Below, in pieces: positions 41,396 through 54,300 of a DNA stretch of 64,000 nt. The translations under genes and the position numbers were made by a program. Source of the stretch: Gymnogyps californianus (taxonomy: Eukaryota; Chordata; Aves; Accipitriformes; Cathartidae); NCBI RefSeq assembly GCF_018139145.2, contig NC_059478.1:14615001-14679000 (forward strand). Direction: 5' to 3'. The notes beneath the pieces were generated by a model. It did no database searches. It had not been told where the DNA came from and saw only the letters and a list, made by a program, of their open reading frames with translations. Position 1 is the stretch's first letter. The number at the start of each line of letters is the position of its first letter.

Positions 41396-43189
41396 TGTGC
41401 AACATGTTTCCATGTTTCAGCACACAGGGAAAAGAAGCTGTACACATCAAGGACTGTTATGTAAATACGTTTTAAAAGAGTAAAGAGTGCACAAACAGAG
41501 GGTCTCAGAGAAAATAGCATCTACTCTCCTCCTAGAGAATGTCAGGACAGTGAAGTCTTACGTTTCTCAGGTACGGGCTGTAATTATTGCAGTGTTATCC
41601 AAAATTTCTAGTAGGACGGGACAGACAACAGTTTCAGGACACCAAGGGTTTCTTTCGTCCATATGAAAGCAGCAGCAGCAACTTGTTTCTAGGCCAGAAG
41701 CTCTGCAGAGTCACAGTGGGCAACATACCTCCAGTTCTCTGTTTGTGGAGGATGGAGCCGGAGAGGCTGCAGAGACGGAGGAGAGCTGGATGCAGTCTCC
41801 CCAGTCATCAGCCAACCTTGACTTAGCACAGACTAACTGACCCAGTGTCACACTTTCCACCTGATGCTCAGACAGGTTCAGAATCACAAAGCAAGCCTAG
41901 CATAATTGCTAGTCTGTGTGAAACTCTCAGACTAGCATTTTAGTGTACCCTTTTTGGTTTTGATTGTTACATGTCAATATTCCTTGAATTTGGAGTGCTG
42001 GTAGAAGGATACTGTGTATGGGATTTTGTGCTGCTGTATATCTGCACTGACTACATTTTGCTCTCCTCAAAACTGATTAAGATCTCACATCTTTAATGCT
42101 TTCCTTCATTGTTTGCCTTTAGCATCTTTCTCTATGCATAGGTTGTTCTCCAATGTAAAAGACTGTTTGTTCTGTAATTAGGTTAACAAAAAGGGTTTTT
42201 TTACTTAATCAACCTCCTACAGCCTTACTAATTTGGAGATTGGGTTAACTGAAGTTAATCGAAGTTAATCCATTACAAAATTCAATGTCTATTTTTGCCC
42301 TGGTTTTAATAAGAGCAGAAGAGCCCTTCTGTGTATTTAAATCTCATTGAACTTGTATATCTAGAGTAACATTTAAAAGCAACTTGTTCATAATTGAACA
42401 CTTCTCTACATAGCTTAAGGTTGGGGGTTTTTGTGGTTTGTTTTTTTTCTCCAGCAGATGAAGGTGACAAATTTAATTTCAGACAATTTCACTACAAATT
42501 GCCGCTTTCACTATTTCTCGCTGTTCCCAATGGGAACATTACTTGTTTTCAAGGAAGACAGTGGCCCATAGCAATACTGAGAAAAATCATTAGCAGAGGC
42601 GTAAAGTTGATATATATATTTTTAACAGTTTACTACTGCATCTAGGTACCATATACAGAGTCTCCATAAAATTCATAGGAATCTGGGACAGTCATTGTCT
42701 CCGATGAGATTCCATAAGATTCAGTGGTATGTTCTGGCTAATCTAGAAATAGTTTTGCAGTCACAGCCCCACAGGTCATTTATAAAAACTATTGTCTCAA
42801 CTTTTCTATTGCCTTTACAAACAAAAATCTGGTAACAGCATCCTCTCTTCTGTTCACATCTCCCTCTTTTCCGGACTAGTTCAGAATAGTCAGAATAACA
42901 GAAACGTTAAATACCATAAGTCCAAGAACAGAAGTCTGAAAGCTTCCCCTATAAGCAATGACATTTTATGACCTATCAACTATTTTAAATCCTTTCACTG
43001 TATACATTTGATTTAGTATCACACTGCTTTCTTTACCAAAATATCACAGGGGACCAAGTTATGGCGCTACATAATTCCTTGCCCGTAGCATTAATAGTAC
43101 TCGATTATACGATTCAGGAGAAGGAAAAGTTTAAAAGTCCCGTGTCCAACAATTAGTTTAGCAAGTACCCACCTATGAAAGCGAACTAG
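41396..43189. other. Intergenic, motif cluster only
   Basis: Apart from the GTTAAY array described separately, no gene or repeat is visible. Confidence 0.5.
42182..42270 (+). promoter_or_regulatory. Cluster of GTTAAY motifs, three spaced exactly 10 bp apart
   Basis: GTTAAC at 42182-42187 and 42244-42249 and GTTAATC at 42254-42260 and 42264-42270 form a cluster; the last three are one helical turn apart. A perfect 10-base tandem duplication (GAAGTTAATC, 42251-42270) creates the last two. GTTAAY is the half-site of HNF1-type homeodomain factors, so this is a candidate binding array; function is inferred only. Confidence 0.3.
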
Positions 43190-43520
43190 CCCAGCCCAAG
43201 GCCCGTCTCTGTGCTCCCCTCTCGCAGCCGGGCAGGCAGCCGCTAGATGGCCGTCGCGTCCCGCCGGCAGGGAAGCCGCCGGCAGCCCGCACCGGCAGCG
43301 TCCTCGGGCTGAACTTCCACTAGTTTGTAACAGGTCTGGAAGTTTGTTTAGAGACAAAGGGATCACCGCTGTCCCTCTCATATATGGCTGGAAGCTGGCG
43401 AGGGGTACTGGGAAGTATCCTGAAATACCTCTGCTCCCGCACGGTTCTCTTGACTCCAGCATCCGACCGGTCCAACAGCGCAGCGGGGCCTCTGCCCCCG
43501 CTCTGTGGGGTCACTCTGAT
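43190..43520. promoter_or_regulatory. Small orphan CpG-rich island
   Basis: A short GC-rich stretch with many CpGs (GGCCGTCGCGTCCCGCCGGC, GCCGCCGGCAGCCCGCACC, GCATCCGACCGGTCC) stands out in AT-rich intergenic DNA about 15 kb beyond the S1PR1 stop codon. It has no LTR or LINE hallmark. Frames across it encode nothing I recognise. Probably a regulatory element or an unannotated non-coding transcript start. Confidence 0.5.
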
Positions 43521-44944
43521 GCGCGGCTGGAAGTTAAGTTTTCTCTCTTCTCCCTATCACTGCTGTCACGGCAAGAGTTTGTTCGAGACACTATGACTAA
43601 AGCACCTAAGATCTGTAAATGATATTAACTTGGAAGTGAACTAATTAATCCAGTAATCACGTGTTACCTGATTACACATTACCTAATCACAGGCTCAATA
43701 ATGAACTCTTCTTTTTGTCTGGCTGTATAAATTAGCCAGTTCGTATCTCAGTAAGGTCAAACTAAACACTGCTTCTAGACAGAACTCGGGAGGTGTGGGA
43801 GGATAAACTAGGGATACAATAGAAATGGGACAAGGACCACTGACAACTGCTTCAGGCTCACAGGAAAATGAACTTTTGGGGTAGGACCATTTTCCCCTCT
43901 CCAGGATGGCAATGCACTTCCCTTCTATTTTCCCCCCAAATCAATGCTGTAAGCATCCCTTCCTGGCAGCTCTCTTCTGGCATACAAAGCAAGCACTTTT
44001 TAATGGAAAATGAGAAGCAGAACAGACTAGAAGTAGTAGGGGGGTGAGTGCAAGCAGGTGGTGAAGGTGGGAGGAACAGGAAGATCCTGAAGCAGTGGGG
44101 CTTTCCAGAGCTCTCACTATTGCTGAATCCTGGAGGAGCCCTCTCCATGACCTGGTTGCCGTGGGAACACTGAGATGTCAGGGAGGCCGTAACAAAGATG
44201 AGGGCAGCTGAAATGATTGCATTGGGCAGGCACAGAGCACACATCCATAGGAAAACACATTCCATTGCCCTCAGCAGTCACAGAGGAATGTGGTTTTAAA
44301 TTCGATTTTGGGGCGTAAAACAATGAAGACAGGAAAAGTTCCTGTTTGCTAAGTTGCCATAAGCTGAGCTGATTCTCTGCAGTCTTTACAGGTGACAGGC
44401 TGCAAGCAAAGTACCAAACAAGAGAGACGATTCACTTACACTAGCGCAGAACTTCCTAAGTTTTCACTAGCAAGTACCAAGAAGAACCAGACAACCCTTT
44501 AAGAGAGCATCTGTACACAAATCCAAATGCAGTCAGGAACATTTCTTCTGCTTTTATTAGAAAACTGTCCCCATAAGTAACCAGTATTTCTCATTCACCT
44601 AAACTGACACTTATAACAGCTTTTGATAAGCTGCTGAAAAAGTCTGCAACATTTGGAACATTCCTGTATACTCTCATCACTATTGTTTGTTAAAAGGGGT
44701 CATACTCAGTAATTTTTAAAGACAGTTCTAAAACTAGTAACATACTGTCACATAGACATTGTTATTTGGTGTGCACAATGCTATCTGTTCAAAGCTGTAA
44801 GACCTTTTAGTTTATTTTTAAAACATTTACATGCATGCTCACATACAAATATTATCCAATTAAAGAGAGCCCAGAGGGAAAAAATAAAAATCACTGGAGG
44901 TCTAGAAGAAAAAAATCTTTGAAGAACGATTATATTAATTGGGA
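43521..44944. other. Intergenic, motif cluster only
   Basis: Apart from the TAATC/E-box cluster next to the small CpG island, nothing is recognised. A 135-codon minus frame (43858-44265) lacks any recognisable domain. Confidence 0.5.
43646..43689 (+). promoter_or_regulatory. Homeodomain (TAATC) and E-box motif cluster beside the small CpG island
   Basis: Within 44 bases there are TAATCC (43646-43651), TAATCA (43654-43659), a palindromic E-box CACGTG (43658-43663), GATTAC (43670-43675) and TAATCA (43684-43689). The phrase TTACCTGAT recurs as TTACCTAAT, and GTAA/TTAC arms flank the E-box. TAATCC/TAATCA are preferred by OTX/PITX-like homeodomain proteins. A regulatory role is inference from motif density. 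Confidence 0.3.
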
Positions 44945-45215
44945 TCAGTTAGTCTAAAGACTAAGAGAATGAGGTGGCAGCCTGCCAGATTTTAAATACA
45001 TAAAAATTTTCTGCAAGTGCAAGTGGAAGACTAACCTCTGTAGGCAGAGTAGATGGAATAAGAAGTGATGGCCTTAAATTGCAAAAAGACAATTTTAGTG
45101 GTAAGGATAGCAAAGTGCTAGGAAGGATGGCCTGAAGAACGTGCAAGTCTTCACCCACAAAGATCTTTACAAACAAGTTAAAAATGTTTCTAGGATGACC
45201 TTGCATACTCTTTAT
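44945..45215 (+). mobile_element. Old CR1-like LINE remnant, plus sense
   Basis: Blocks such as GAAGTGATGGCCTTAAATTG, GTGGTAAGGATAGCAAAGTG, AGGAAGGATGGCCTGAAGAA and TTTCTAGGATGACCTTGCAT follow in order the sense strand of the CR1 3' region (typically 'agtggacttaaattgca...', 'aggatagtaaagcactgg', 'gggatggtctaggtat'). The copy is strongly diverged and lacks the terminal 8-bp tail repeats. Confidence 0.6.
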
Positions 45216-48200
45216 GGTTGAAGGTACAACAATATAGTAGATTACTTTTCTGTCACCTTTTCTGTTACATGATTTTATGCAACACTAATATTTTTGTGAT
45301 ATTGCAAGTTTCATAACATACAAGTTTGTAGATCGTGTTGGCTGATCCCTAACGGAACACACAGCAGTGTGTCCCCTATGTCCAGTCATGCTATAACCCC
45401 ATGGGAACACTCATTTCATGGACTTTTGCCATTTCTCCTTCCATGCCTGGCAGAATCAAGAAAGGCAGAGGTGGGTTCCAAAAAAGTGAAAGAAAAATAG
45501 TAGCCAAGTTGCAGGAATCACCTATGTTTAAGAATGAGCAAAAACTCAACAGACTCAGAAGTGGTTCATCTTCCCCAAAATCTGAGTTTCAAACAAAGAT
45601 GCTAGCACATTCTTGGAGATTAAAGACAACTAAAATGTATTTAAGTGGATATTCCCATCATTCACATGATGTATGAAGACTTGAGACAGAAAAATTCCAT
45701 CTGGCACAGAAAGAGGGTGCAGATGCCCTTGACCCACAGGAAAACCTTCAACTTCACCTCCTAAACTGCTATTAGGTTAAGCGTTTAATCTCCTACAAGG
45801 TGTGAGTTGTGAGCACCCTGGACTCACCTTTTTTATTTTTTTTTAAGGTACATGGAAGGAACAGCACATCGTAGCACTGATCACCCAGACCTTATTAGAA
45901 ACCATGGTTTCGTATGTAAAATACAATAATTTGTCTATTTAAAAAAATCCTGTAATTCTGCAGAGAAGTGTGCTCTAGTTGTGTGGATAACATGGGAATT
46001 TTACCTTGGAGCCTGTCCTGACCAAGCAGCTCTCTCTTCTGATCTCCCATAACTTTCAGCTCCCCAGCAGCCCCCCTGTCCCCCGATCACCCATTCTTCT
46101 GCTTATGATTTTGTGTATGCTAACTGAGTTAGCAGAGACTGAGCTAGCTCAGGACTTAATTTTTAAGTACTAGTACTTTCAGAGAAAGAAGCACACCATT
46201 TGCAGTGCATGTTCTGTACCATAAATTGGGGCAAATGTTATTTCACAAAATACCTCTATGACTGTGACATGAATTCCATTTCATGAAGAGAAATAAACAC
46301 TCGCACAGCTGCCATTCACTCGTTTTGCACTTTTCTGGATTCTCAAGAATGAGTGAACAAAACAGTTTATTTTCTGCTGATGCAGACTTTCTCGGTTTGC
46401 CCAAATAAACATTCAACCGTGCCTGGCAGGGTGGGGCTGAAGTTTGGTTTTTCTAAACATCTCATATTTTCATTCTGAAACTTAGAGGCGTGATCAACTT
46501 TGCAGGATTTCCCTTTCATGCTGGGAGCAACAACTGAGCCAGCATGCAAGGAGCAGCACAGGAAAAATTAAGAAGTGCAACAATCATTCATTTTTCACCA
46601 CAGTTCCAACACCACTCCTATGCAAACTGATGGTAAATCTTTCATTGACAGCAAGAGTTTAAGGTCTGACCCAGAGCCAGTGTCAATGTATTAGGCTGTG
46701 ACCACTGAGAGGGTCAGACGCAGGTCTGGTATAAGTGGGCTGAACTTCTAACAACTTTGATAGAATTTCCACCACCTTTTACCAAGAACAAATTTGATCT
46801 GAGCACAGGATCTACATTAAATGAGTATCATCCCTGTACAACTCTTGCAGTCTCCTTTCTGCTTTACGATGCTTTCCATTCATAGTCCCATTGCTAATTA
46901 ACTGTTGTATAATAACAAAGACTAAGCAAATGTGCCTTTTAGAGACCAAGCAGCAGGATCCTGTGACAGATCACTGAACAAGGAGTAATGGGGAATGATG
47001 CCTGACCTGCTTAAAAAAACAAACCAAAACAACAAAACAACAAAAAAAAACACTTAAGAAAAGCAAGACAAAAAGCATGAATTTTCATCCTTCTCCAGAA
47101 AAGACAAGTAAACAGTGTAATTTCAGCTTCCCCAGCACTGTACATATAAAAGCTCTCTTTTGAAATACAGACAGCAACCACAAACGGAACTGTAGTAATG
47201 TCTCTGCAATCAAAACAGTTCTGGGTACATCTGCATGCCTGGGGGCAGATAAATTAGAGTATCTAGGGCTGGCAGGATGCAAGACAGATCAAGTCCAGAC
47301 ACCAGCTAGCCATGTTAGCACTGCTGAAACTAGTAAGCCACACAAAATATGGTACATTAGCTTAGGCTGCCTTGTGGTTACCCAGCTATACAGCTTTCAG
47401 GCTCAGATGACCAGGTCAAAGCACAGAGGAGATGTGTCTGCGCTTGGACGTACCTTCCATGTGAAAGGTAAATTAAAATCAAACACAAACCTCCAGAAAC
47501 TTGTAGCTACAAATGGCAACAAGAAGGGCAGCCTGTTCTGGTCTCCTTTTGCTTTTCATCTCACTTACTCTTACAAACTTCACCTTTGCGAACTCTAATA
47601 AATTCACAGGATACTGTGGCAGCGTTTTAAAGATTGCTAGGATCAAGGCAGACGCAAGTCCAAGCCTTTTTCCTAAATCACTCTCCAGGTCACGCTCATT
47701 TAACTCAAATGCAAGCACACACAGCCATTCAGAACGAGGAGTCAAAGGTAAATGACTGACAGTGTTTACATTCTCCTCTCATGTATCATCAGCGACAGAA
47801 ACTGCTGTACCTCAACCACAACTAGTGAAACAGGCCAGATGTTTGTAATGGACACAGCAGTAACATACAACCTGTGTGAGTGTGACTGAACCCCTCAGTA
47901 TCCTTCTGACAACACAGGAAATCTGTTCATGAACTCCTTATGAATTATGTTTGTGCCCATCTCTGTTAGACCAAAACTTTATTTAAATTGCAAGGCTTGT
48001 CTGAGTTCTCCACTATCTCCACCTTGGTCTAAAATTCCAAGTCTAACAGCAGGGCTAACAGCAGAGTATTACCAACATTTAAGGGCTGCCAATTTAAATA
48101 GAGTATTTCCAGGCCAGCATGCCATGTGCCAAAGAGGGTCACAGTCACAGACCAAAGCCAGCTCAGCAGCCAGCTACCCTGGGATAGAACTGAGCAGAAA

Positions 48201-50109
48201 CCTAAGACATGTTTGTTTCTGCCTTCAGGCAAGTTCGTATTTTGACATCCTTTCCACTCCTACAGCACAACAAATTGTAGGGATTACAGTGTTACCTGCA
48301 TCTGTGGGTTTTGCAAGCTTTTTAAATTCAATGCAAAGTATGTATCAGACATAATATGTCATAGGCTTCATTCATTATGTCATCAAAACTCTGAACATGT
48401 TAAAGCCATCATTGTACTACCTCCAAAACTCAGGCAGACATGGACTTGCTTGATGTATCCAGGCAATGCTCATAGATGACAAGCTTTTTTCAGTTCCCTG
48501 GCTCTGAATAGGAGGTCTCATGCATGCAATTATATCAGTGAAAACCCTACTTCTGATTTGTGGGAACTCCCCCACTTTCAGTTTCATTAAATTATTGCCA
48601 AATTATGATCACAATGAGGAAACACAGTTAAGGCATTGCAGTTGATTGATGGACAGGGGGAGAACTCATGCTGGTGGTTAGACTGCCATTATTTTGTGGT
48701 TAATAGTGTTTCTTTTCTGACTCATTGTATTATAGCAATGACATTCATTTAGAGGGGAAGGAGAAGTTTTATTAGGTTGATTTCCCATAACAGAAAGAGA
48801 GTAGAGGCCACACACAAGACCAAGGCTGCAAGTAGCACATATCAAAATGCCTTTAAACACAGCTACAAATGCTTTGCTATTTGTTCCACTTTGCTCTGAA
48901 GACAAGTGTGGTTCAGAGCCACACTAACCTCATTTAGTACAGGGACACAGTCAAACGGGACGAAAAGCATGACCTCTAAGAATACTTATGCCTTCTACAG
49001 TGTACCTGAGTGGATTTGTTTGCAGTCCCTTCTATCCTTGCAAATAAACGTTTTGATGAAATGAACAAGTCCCAAGGAAACTTCTTCAGGAAGAAAGATC
49101 AAAACTCTGGTTATTTTATCAACAAAGCATCTGCATAAATGCACACAAGATCAACAAAGGCCAGTGTGAAGGCTGCTTGATAACCTGTGTGAGAAAGCTG
49201 GGTCCTCTGCCTGAACAAGCATTAATTTTTATCATAATTCCCAAGGTGTCAAGCTGGGGTGGTACCGACCTGTTCTGTGCCTTGTGTCTTTAATAACCTG
49301 TTCCCAAAAGGCTGCCCACAGGTGGATCACAGACAATATTCAGGTAAGTTTGGAGGACTACAGTAAAGGCAAGACTGAAATAAGCACTTTGTCTATGATC
49401 TGCGCCACAGCTTTTGCACTTGTGCTCAGTGGATTTTGTAATTAAACTCCAGCTACCAAGACCTTGTTAGTTCAGGCTTTAATTTCACATAGCATCATCT
49501 ACTCTCACCACACTTCAGCAGGGGAAGTATCTTGCAGCCACACACACTTACACGAGCACACAAACACACCACAACTACTGTAGGTCTACATCATTCCCAC
49601 GCAAACACCACAGCCTCCCATACCATGAGGGGAGAAATCAAGCTAGACCCAAGGTTCTCCTTACTCTTAGACACAACACCCAAGGGACACTGCCCCACCT
49701 CACCCAGCTTCCCTGTGCTGGGCCTCAGCCCTACCTGCTCTCCCTCCTTACCTCCCCAGGGGCACAGGTTTCCCTGCCGACTGCCCTGCACCTCCGGGAG
49801 AGGCTTTCTCAGCTCCTGCCTCCCTCCCGCAGCACCCATCCTGAGCTACAGGCAGAGCATGGCAGGTTTGGGGGCTCTCTCTGGCAGGCCCTTGGCCATA
49901 CCACCTCATACAGCTGGCTGCAGAGTCAGTGCTGCTTCAGCTAAGCGAAAATAAAAATCGAGATTTCAACAAAAATCCTTTCATAAACAATCCAAGACCT
50001 GCAATGCACTTCTGCCAAAAAAAAAAAAAACCGAAAAAACTTCTGGTTGCTTTCGCATTGCCCCAAAAGCTCACCCATGGTTGCTTGTTTGTACTGAGAG
50101 AAGCTGCTA
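45216..50109. other. Intergenic, no supported gene
   Basis: AT-rich sequence with an A/C-rich run near 47010-47055 and a weak CA-rich stretch near 49538-49570. One 80-codon frame (47513-47755 plus) has a signal-peptide-like start and ends at a donor-like site; it is discussed as a finding and not called a gene. Confidence 0.5.
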
Positions 50110-51300
50110 GGTGGAGCTGGAGGTGTCCGGGGGCGGGAGGGGACACACCTTGCTGCCACCTGAGGAGCAGCGGGGTCGGTGGGGCCCGCAGGGAGCTGCG
50201 ACTGGCCTCCCCCCCCGGGCCCGCAGGGAGCTGCGACTGGGCCTCGGCTTCTCCCGAGGACACACCTGGGCCCGCAGGGAGCTGTGACTGGGCCTCGGCT
50301 TCTCCCGAGGACACACCTCCCCCCGCAGTCCACCGGTTTCCTCACGGCGCTTTAAAGCCTGTGGCTGCTCTAAGGTTGGTGATTTGGTGCGCCTGGTGAA
50401 ACAATCGGCAGTAAATAGAAGTGTTTAAGTACGTCCCAACAAAAACACTGACTCTGTGAAGGCCTGGCCTGCTTTACAGCTGCTGCGCTTAAATTCTCAC
50501 CTTTAAAGTTCAGGCTTAGCACCCAGTAACCCGGCGTTCCTGGAGGCTGAGCGGTATTTCACGCTTTCTGAGACGCTGGTTTAACCTTTCCAGAGCTGCG
50601 AACGCTGGCGGGGGGCTGTGAGGCGGGGGTGGGGGCTGCGGCGGCCCGCCGAGAGGCAGGCAGGCAGCCGCACCCGCACCCGCACCCGCCGCTGCTTTGC
50701 TGCAGGACCCTTTAAACTTCCCTTCCCGTTACAAGCACACGCTTTTTATTCATTTACTTATTACCAAGATAAAAGTGTTTTCATGCTTGGGGGTGGGTTT
50801 TTTTGCTTTTTTTGTTGGTTTTTGGATTTTTTTTGTTGTTGTTCTCCCGCTGCCGCGCCCGGTGAGCTCCGGGCTCCCCTCCTCGCGGGCCTGCCGGCCG
50901 TGTGGGACCCGCGGTGCCGCTCGCCCGTCCCGGCTGCAGAGGCAGCAGCTGCCCGCCGCCCAGCCAGCTCGGCCCCGGCAGCAAATCCAGACAGAACACG
51001 GCGGGAGGAAAGCGGAGGAGAAGGGAAACGCGGCGCAGGAAGAGCCGGGCCGGCAGGAAAACCCGGGGGAGCGCAGGAACAGCACAGAGGAAGGGGGCCG
51101 GGGGCGAGGGCAGAGGGAGCGGTTTCAGTGGCCTCGAAAAGGGCCTGGGGAGGAAGAGAGGGTGGTTTTCGCCTCAGAATAAGCAGCTCGGAGCCGCTCC
51201 TGATCTTCCTGACGGCTGAAAACCGTCGTTCCCCGAAGGTGGTGTGGCGCGGGTGAGGGGCGCCGAGAGCCCCGCGCCCCCCGCAGAGCGCAAATGCCCG
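50110..51300. promoter_or_regulatory. Orphan CpG island about 7-9 kb beyond the S1PR1 stop codon
   Basis: Two GC- and CpG-rich blocks (about 50110-50350 and 50590-51300) are separated by ordinary sequence. The second contains GCGGCGGCCCGCCGAGAGG, CACCCG repeats and many CCG/CGG words, with an AT-rich insert near 50735-50850. Overlapping open frames on both strands are a GC-content artefact: none shows a recognisable domain or exclusive codon bias. The island could be the promoter of a long non-coding RNA or an enhancer; the sequence alone does not decide. Confidence 0.6.
50182..50318. repeat. 51-bp minisatellite inside the orphan CpG island
   Basis: The phrase GGGCCCGCAGGGAGCTG starts at 50182, 50217 and 50268. 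The last two copies are full 51-base units (continuing CTGGGCCTCGGCTTCTCCC and GAGGACACACCT) with a single visible difference; the first is a shortened version. Near-identity suggests a young expansion. Confidence 0.85.
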
Positions 51301-54300
51301 TCCACGGACATTTTGTTTCGAGGTGGGAGGTGGTGGTGTGTGACTTCGGCTGCCGTAGGAAAGATCTCATGTTCAAATACAGGAGTCGTGCTTCTTAAAA
51401 GAAATAAAAGAAAAAAAAACCCTTAATTATACTCTGAAAGACTAAGGTACTTTGAGTCCTCAAACATCAAAATTCAGGTAAATCCTAATCTGAAATAGTT
51501 TACATGTTTTAACTGGTTCTGGTTTCTATAGGCAGAGTGTGCTTTTTGTTTGGAGCTTTAAAAAGTTTTCTTTCTGTATCACCCAGCACACTTGCATAGC
51601 GTAGCTGCTAGGCTGAGTATTGTGTTTCCCCATTCTCGTCTCTCTGGTGGGAAAAAGCTTTGCTCACTGAGCCTTTTATGTTAGTTCATCCTATTAAAGC
51701 GCCTTGCTTTGTTGTCCTCTGAACCCTCTTTAATGCCTCTGCATTTTTCAGCAAGTTTAGTGAAAAGCAAAACTTCACCCTGTATCATTAAAGAGTCCTG
51801 ACTAGAGCCACTTCCACTGATGAACCATTTCAAGTTAAAAGATTCAGCATTCCTTCACTATCACCTCAGTTGTGCAGACAAGTTCATCTCCCTCACACCT
51901 ATGTTATTTATTAGAAAAATAAAATACAACCACTTTCGCATGGGAAATGGACAGCCTCTGAGATGAAAGTTAGTCTTAAAGATTTCCTCAAGCACCATTT
52001 GCAATATGGCCTATAAAAAACAGTAAGAGAGCTGATAAAATGCAAGATGTATTGAATTTCTAAGACCAGGGGGGAAAAAAAAAGTGTTGTTACTTTTTGG
52101 AACAGAGTTGTAGGCTACTTTGAAGTAACGTCTCTGTGCCAATGTAAAGGATTTGTTCAAAAGGTGCATTGATCAAATTACCCTGATCAGAGAGACAAAT
52201 TACACACCAGCTACAAGCAATTTCTTATCTTGCGCCTAAAGCAGCAGTAGAAGTGGGAGTTGTGATGGAAATAAAAAACATTTTAAAATGCCTGGTGTTC
52301 GGGAAACGGCTCACATGTATTCCTTGTGCAACAGGCATCTGAATGGTCACCAGATTAGAAGAAATCGTTAGACCATAGTTGTGTCTTCCCTGAAAGCAAG
52401 AAAGATAATAACGCAGACTTTGGTGAGTTGTTTTTCAATAATAGCACCTCTTCAGAATGTGTTTTTCAGTCAAGATCTCAAGCCTTCTTCCAACCATGAG
52501 GACAGAGTTGCACATATTACTAGAATTTTTTTTTTCTCCCACTTTACAGTAACTGCGATACAGCAGCATCCAGCTCATCAAAGCACAAGGAAATATTGCA
52601 AGTAGCTGGGCAATAAGTGACCTGGCAGACCATCCCCCATATTAAAAATGCTGGCTCTTTGAATAGTACCACAAAATTCAAAATACTAACTTGTAAACAT
52701 CCTTGTGTATATATTTTATATATATCTTTGTGGGAAGGTCAGAATTCATGAGACCTTGCCCAGAGTTGCTCAGGAAAGAATTGCAGATCTAAGGATAGAG
52801 TTCACAAGTGAAAATCCTCAGCTTTGTGTCTGTATTACCAGAGAGGATTCCTTCCCTTCATTTCAAGTGGAAAATATCAGACTGTAGTCCAACCCCCCCC
52901 CCAATCCCAAATTGTCCCCAAAACCTGTTCTCCCATACCCTCTCAATCACAATTTTGTGCCAAATCCAATTTTCACATCATGAAAAATGTTACTGCACTT
53001 TCTCTGTAACCATATAAACTCTATTTCTATTGCTTATAGCAATTCACACCACCACTTTCACATTATACAACTGTAGGTGCTCAATATGGGCAAGAATTTG
53101 AGTATTCCAACGATTTATACCAGTGTCTTGCTAAGTCAAGAAGTCTTGGCTTATTCGAAGTGTATCTATGCTTAAGAGAGCAAAACTACCTTTAGCAGAC
53201 AGCTCAGGTCAGCACCAGAAAGTGTCAGTTGTCAGCTATGATTCAAACCATAGATTTTTCCCAGGTAGTGATACTGCTTTCATCGATGATTTCATGGAGC
53301 CTAGCAGATAATTTTAACCCAGTATTTATTCAGTGATTTCCATCTAGCCTGTGTTTTCCAAATGTTCATTAGTTATCAAAAATTATGCAGTCTGTATTTT
53401 GAGCCCGCTTTTAGCTGAGAAGAGTGATTCCAAAGAAATAGTGCAAATGCTACATACACATGTTAACATTTAATGTGGCTTTGGTCACATGCGTTTCCGA
53501 TGAGCTGTTTTGATGTATAGTTATTGTACCATGTATTTAAAAATGGATCTTCTCCAAGCAATCATTCACAAAAGCTCAAAGTAAATATTGGCCTTTGTAT
53601 CAGGTTTCCATTATGTGACTACTAAACCAGGCTTGGTGGAAGGTTCACAGAGGGTTGACGGAGCTTTGTCAGCTCTGCTCTATTAGGACTTTTCCATGCC
53701 GGAGCATTCCTGGGTGTGGCTGATGGGATTTCCTGCCTTTTTGTCCCGTGAACGTAGCACGGAGGGTCTGAGTGCAAGGAAATGGTTCCCGCTTCACTGC
53801 TGTATAAGATTTTTCAGTAGGGTAAGAGATCTGGCCGTGCAGAGTATTGCTGAGGGGGTTTTGTTTGGAAACTGCTGCTTTAATACGATGTCTCTCAGAA
53901 TTTGTGGATGAGCAGGGGGGACACAAGGAATGTGTCACCCTGTTCCTGCAGGAGAGGGTCCTTAACATTGTAATTCTCTTCAGTGGATCACATAAGTCTT
54001 CATTAATTCTGTTCCCAACTTAAAAAAAACACAATTTTTTTGTTAATAATTTATATTAGATGCTTGAGTTTCAGATCTCTCTAGGCACTTCTTATTTCAG
54101 CAGAAAACTTGTACTGGAACAAGTTAGCTGTACCACATGTTCTTATGTCTAGCTCCTGTGTGCAGAGTGAATTTGATTACTGTTAATTATCATAGAAAAT
54201 CCTGTGCATAGAGTAATAATTGAAGGAAGATTTCTTGACCCTATGAGATTCTTGCAGACTGTGTAAAAAGAAATGAGGTTCTATCAGAATAAATTAGACG

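Noticed and set aside
50618..51256. 212-codon plus-strand frame in the orphan CpG island
   Set aside because: Overlapping open frames exist on both strands, as expected for GC-rich DNA; no recognisable domain, and a homopolymer-rich stretch encodes Phe/Cys runs.
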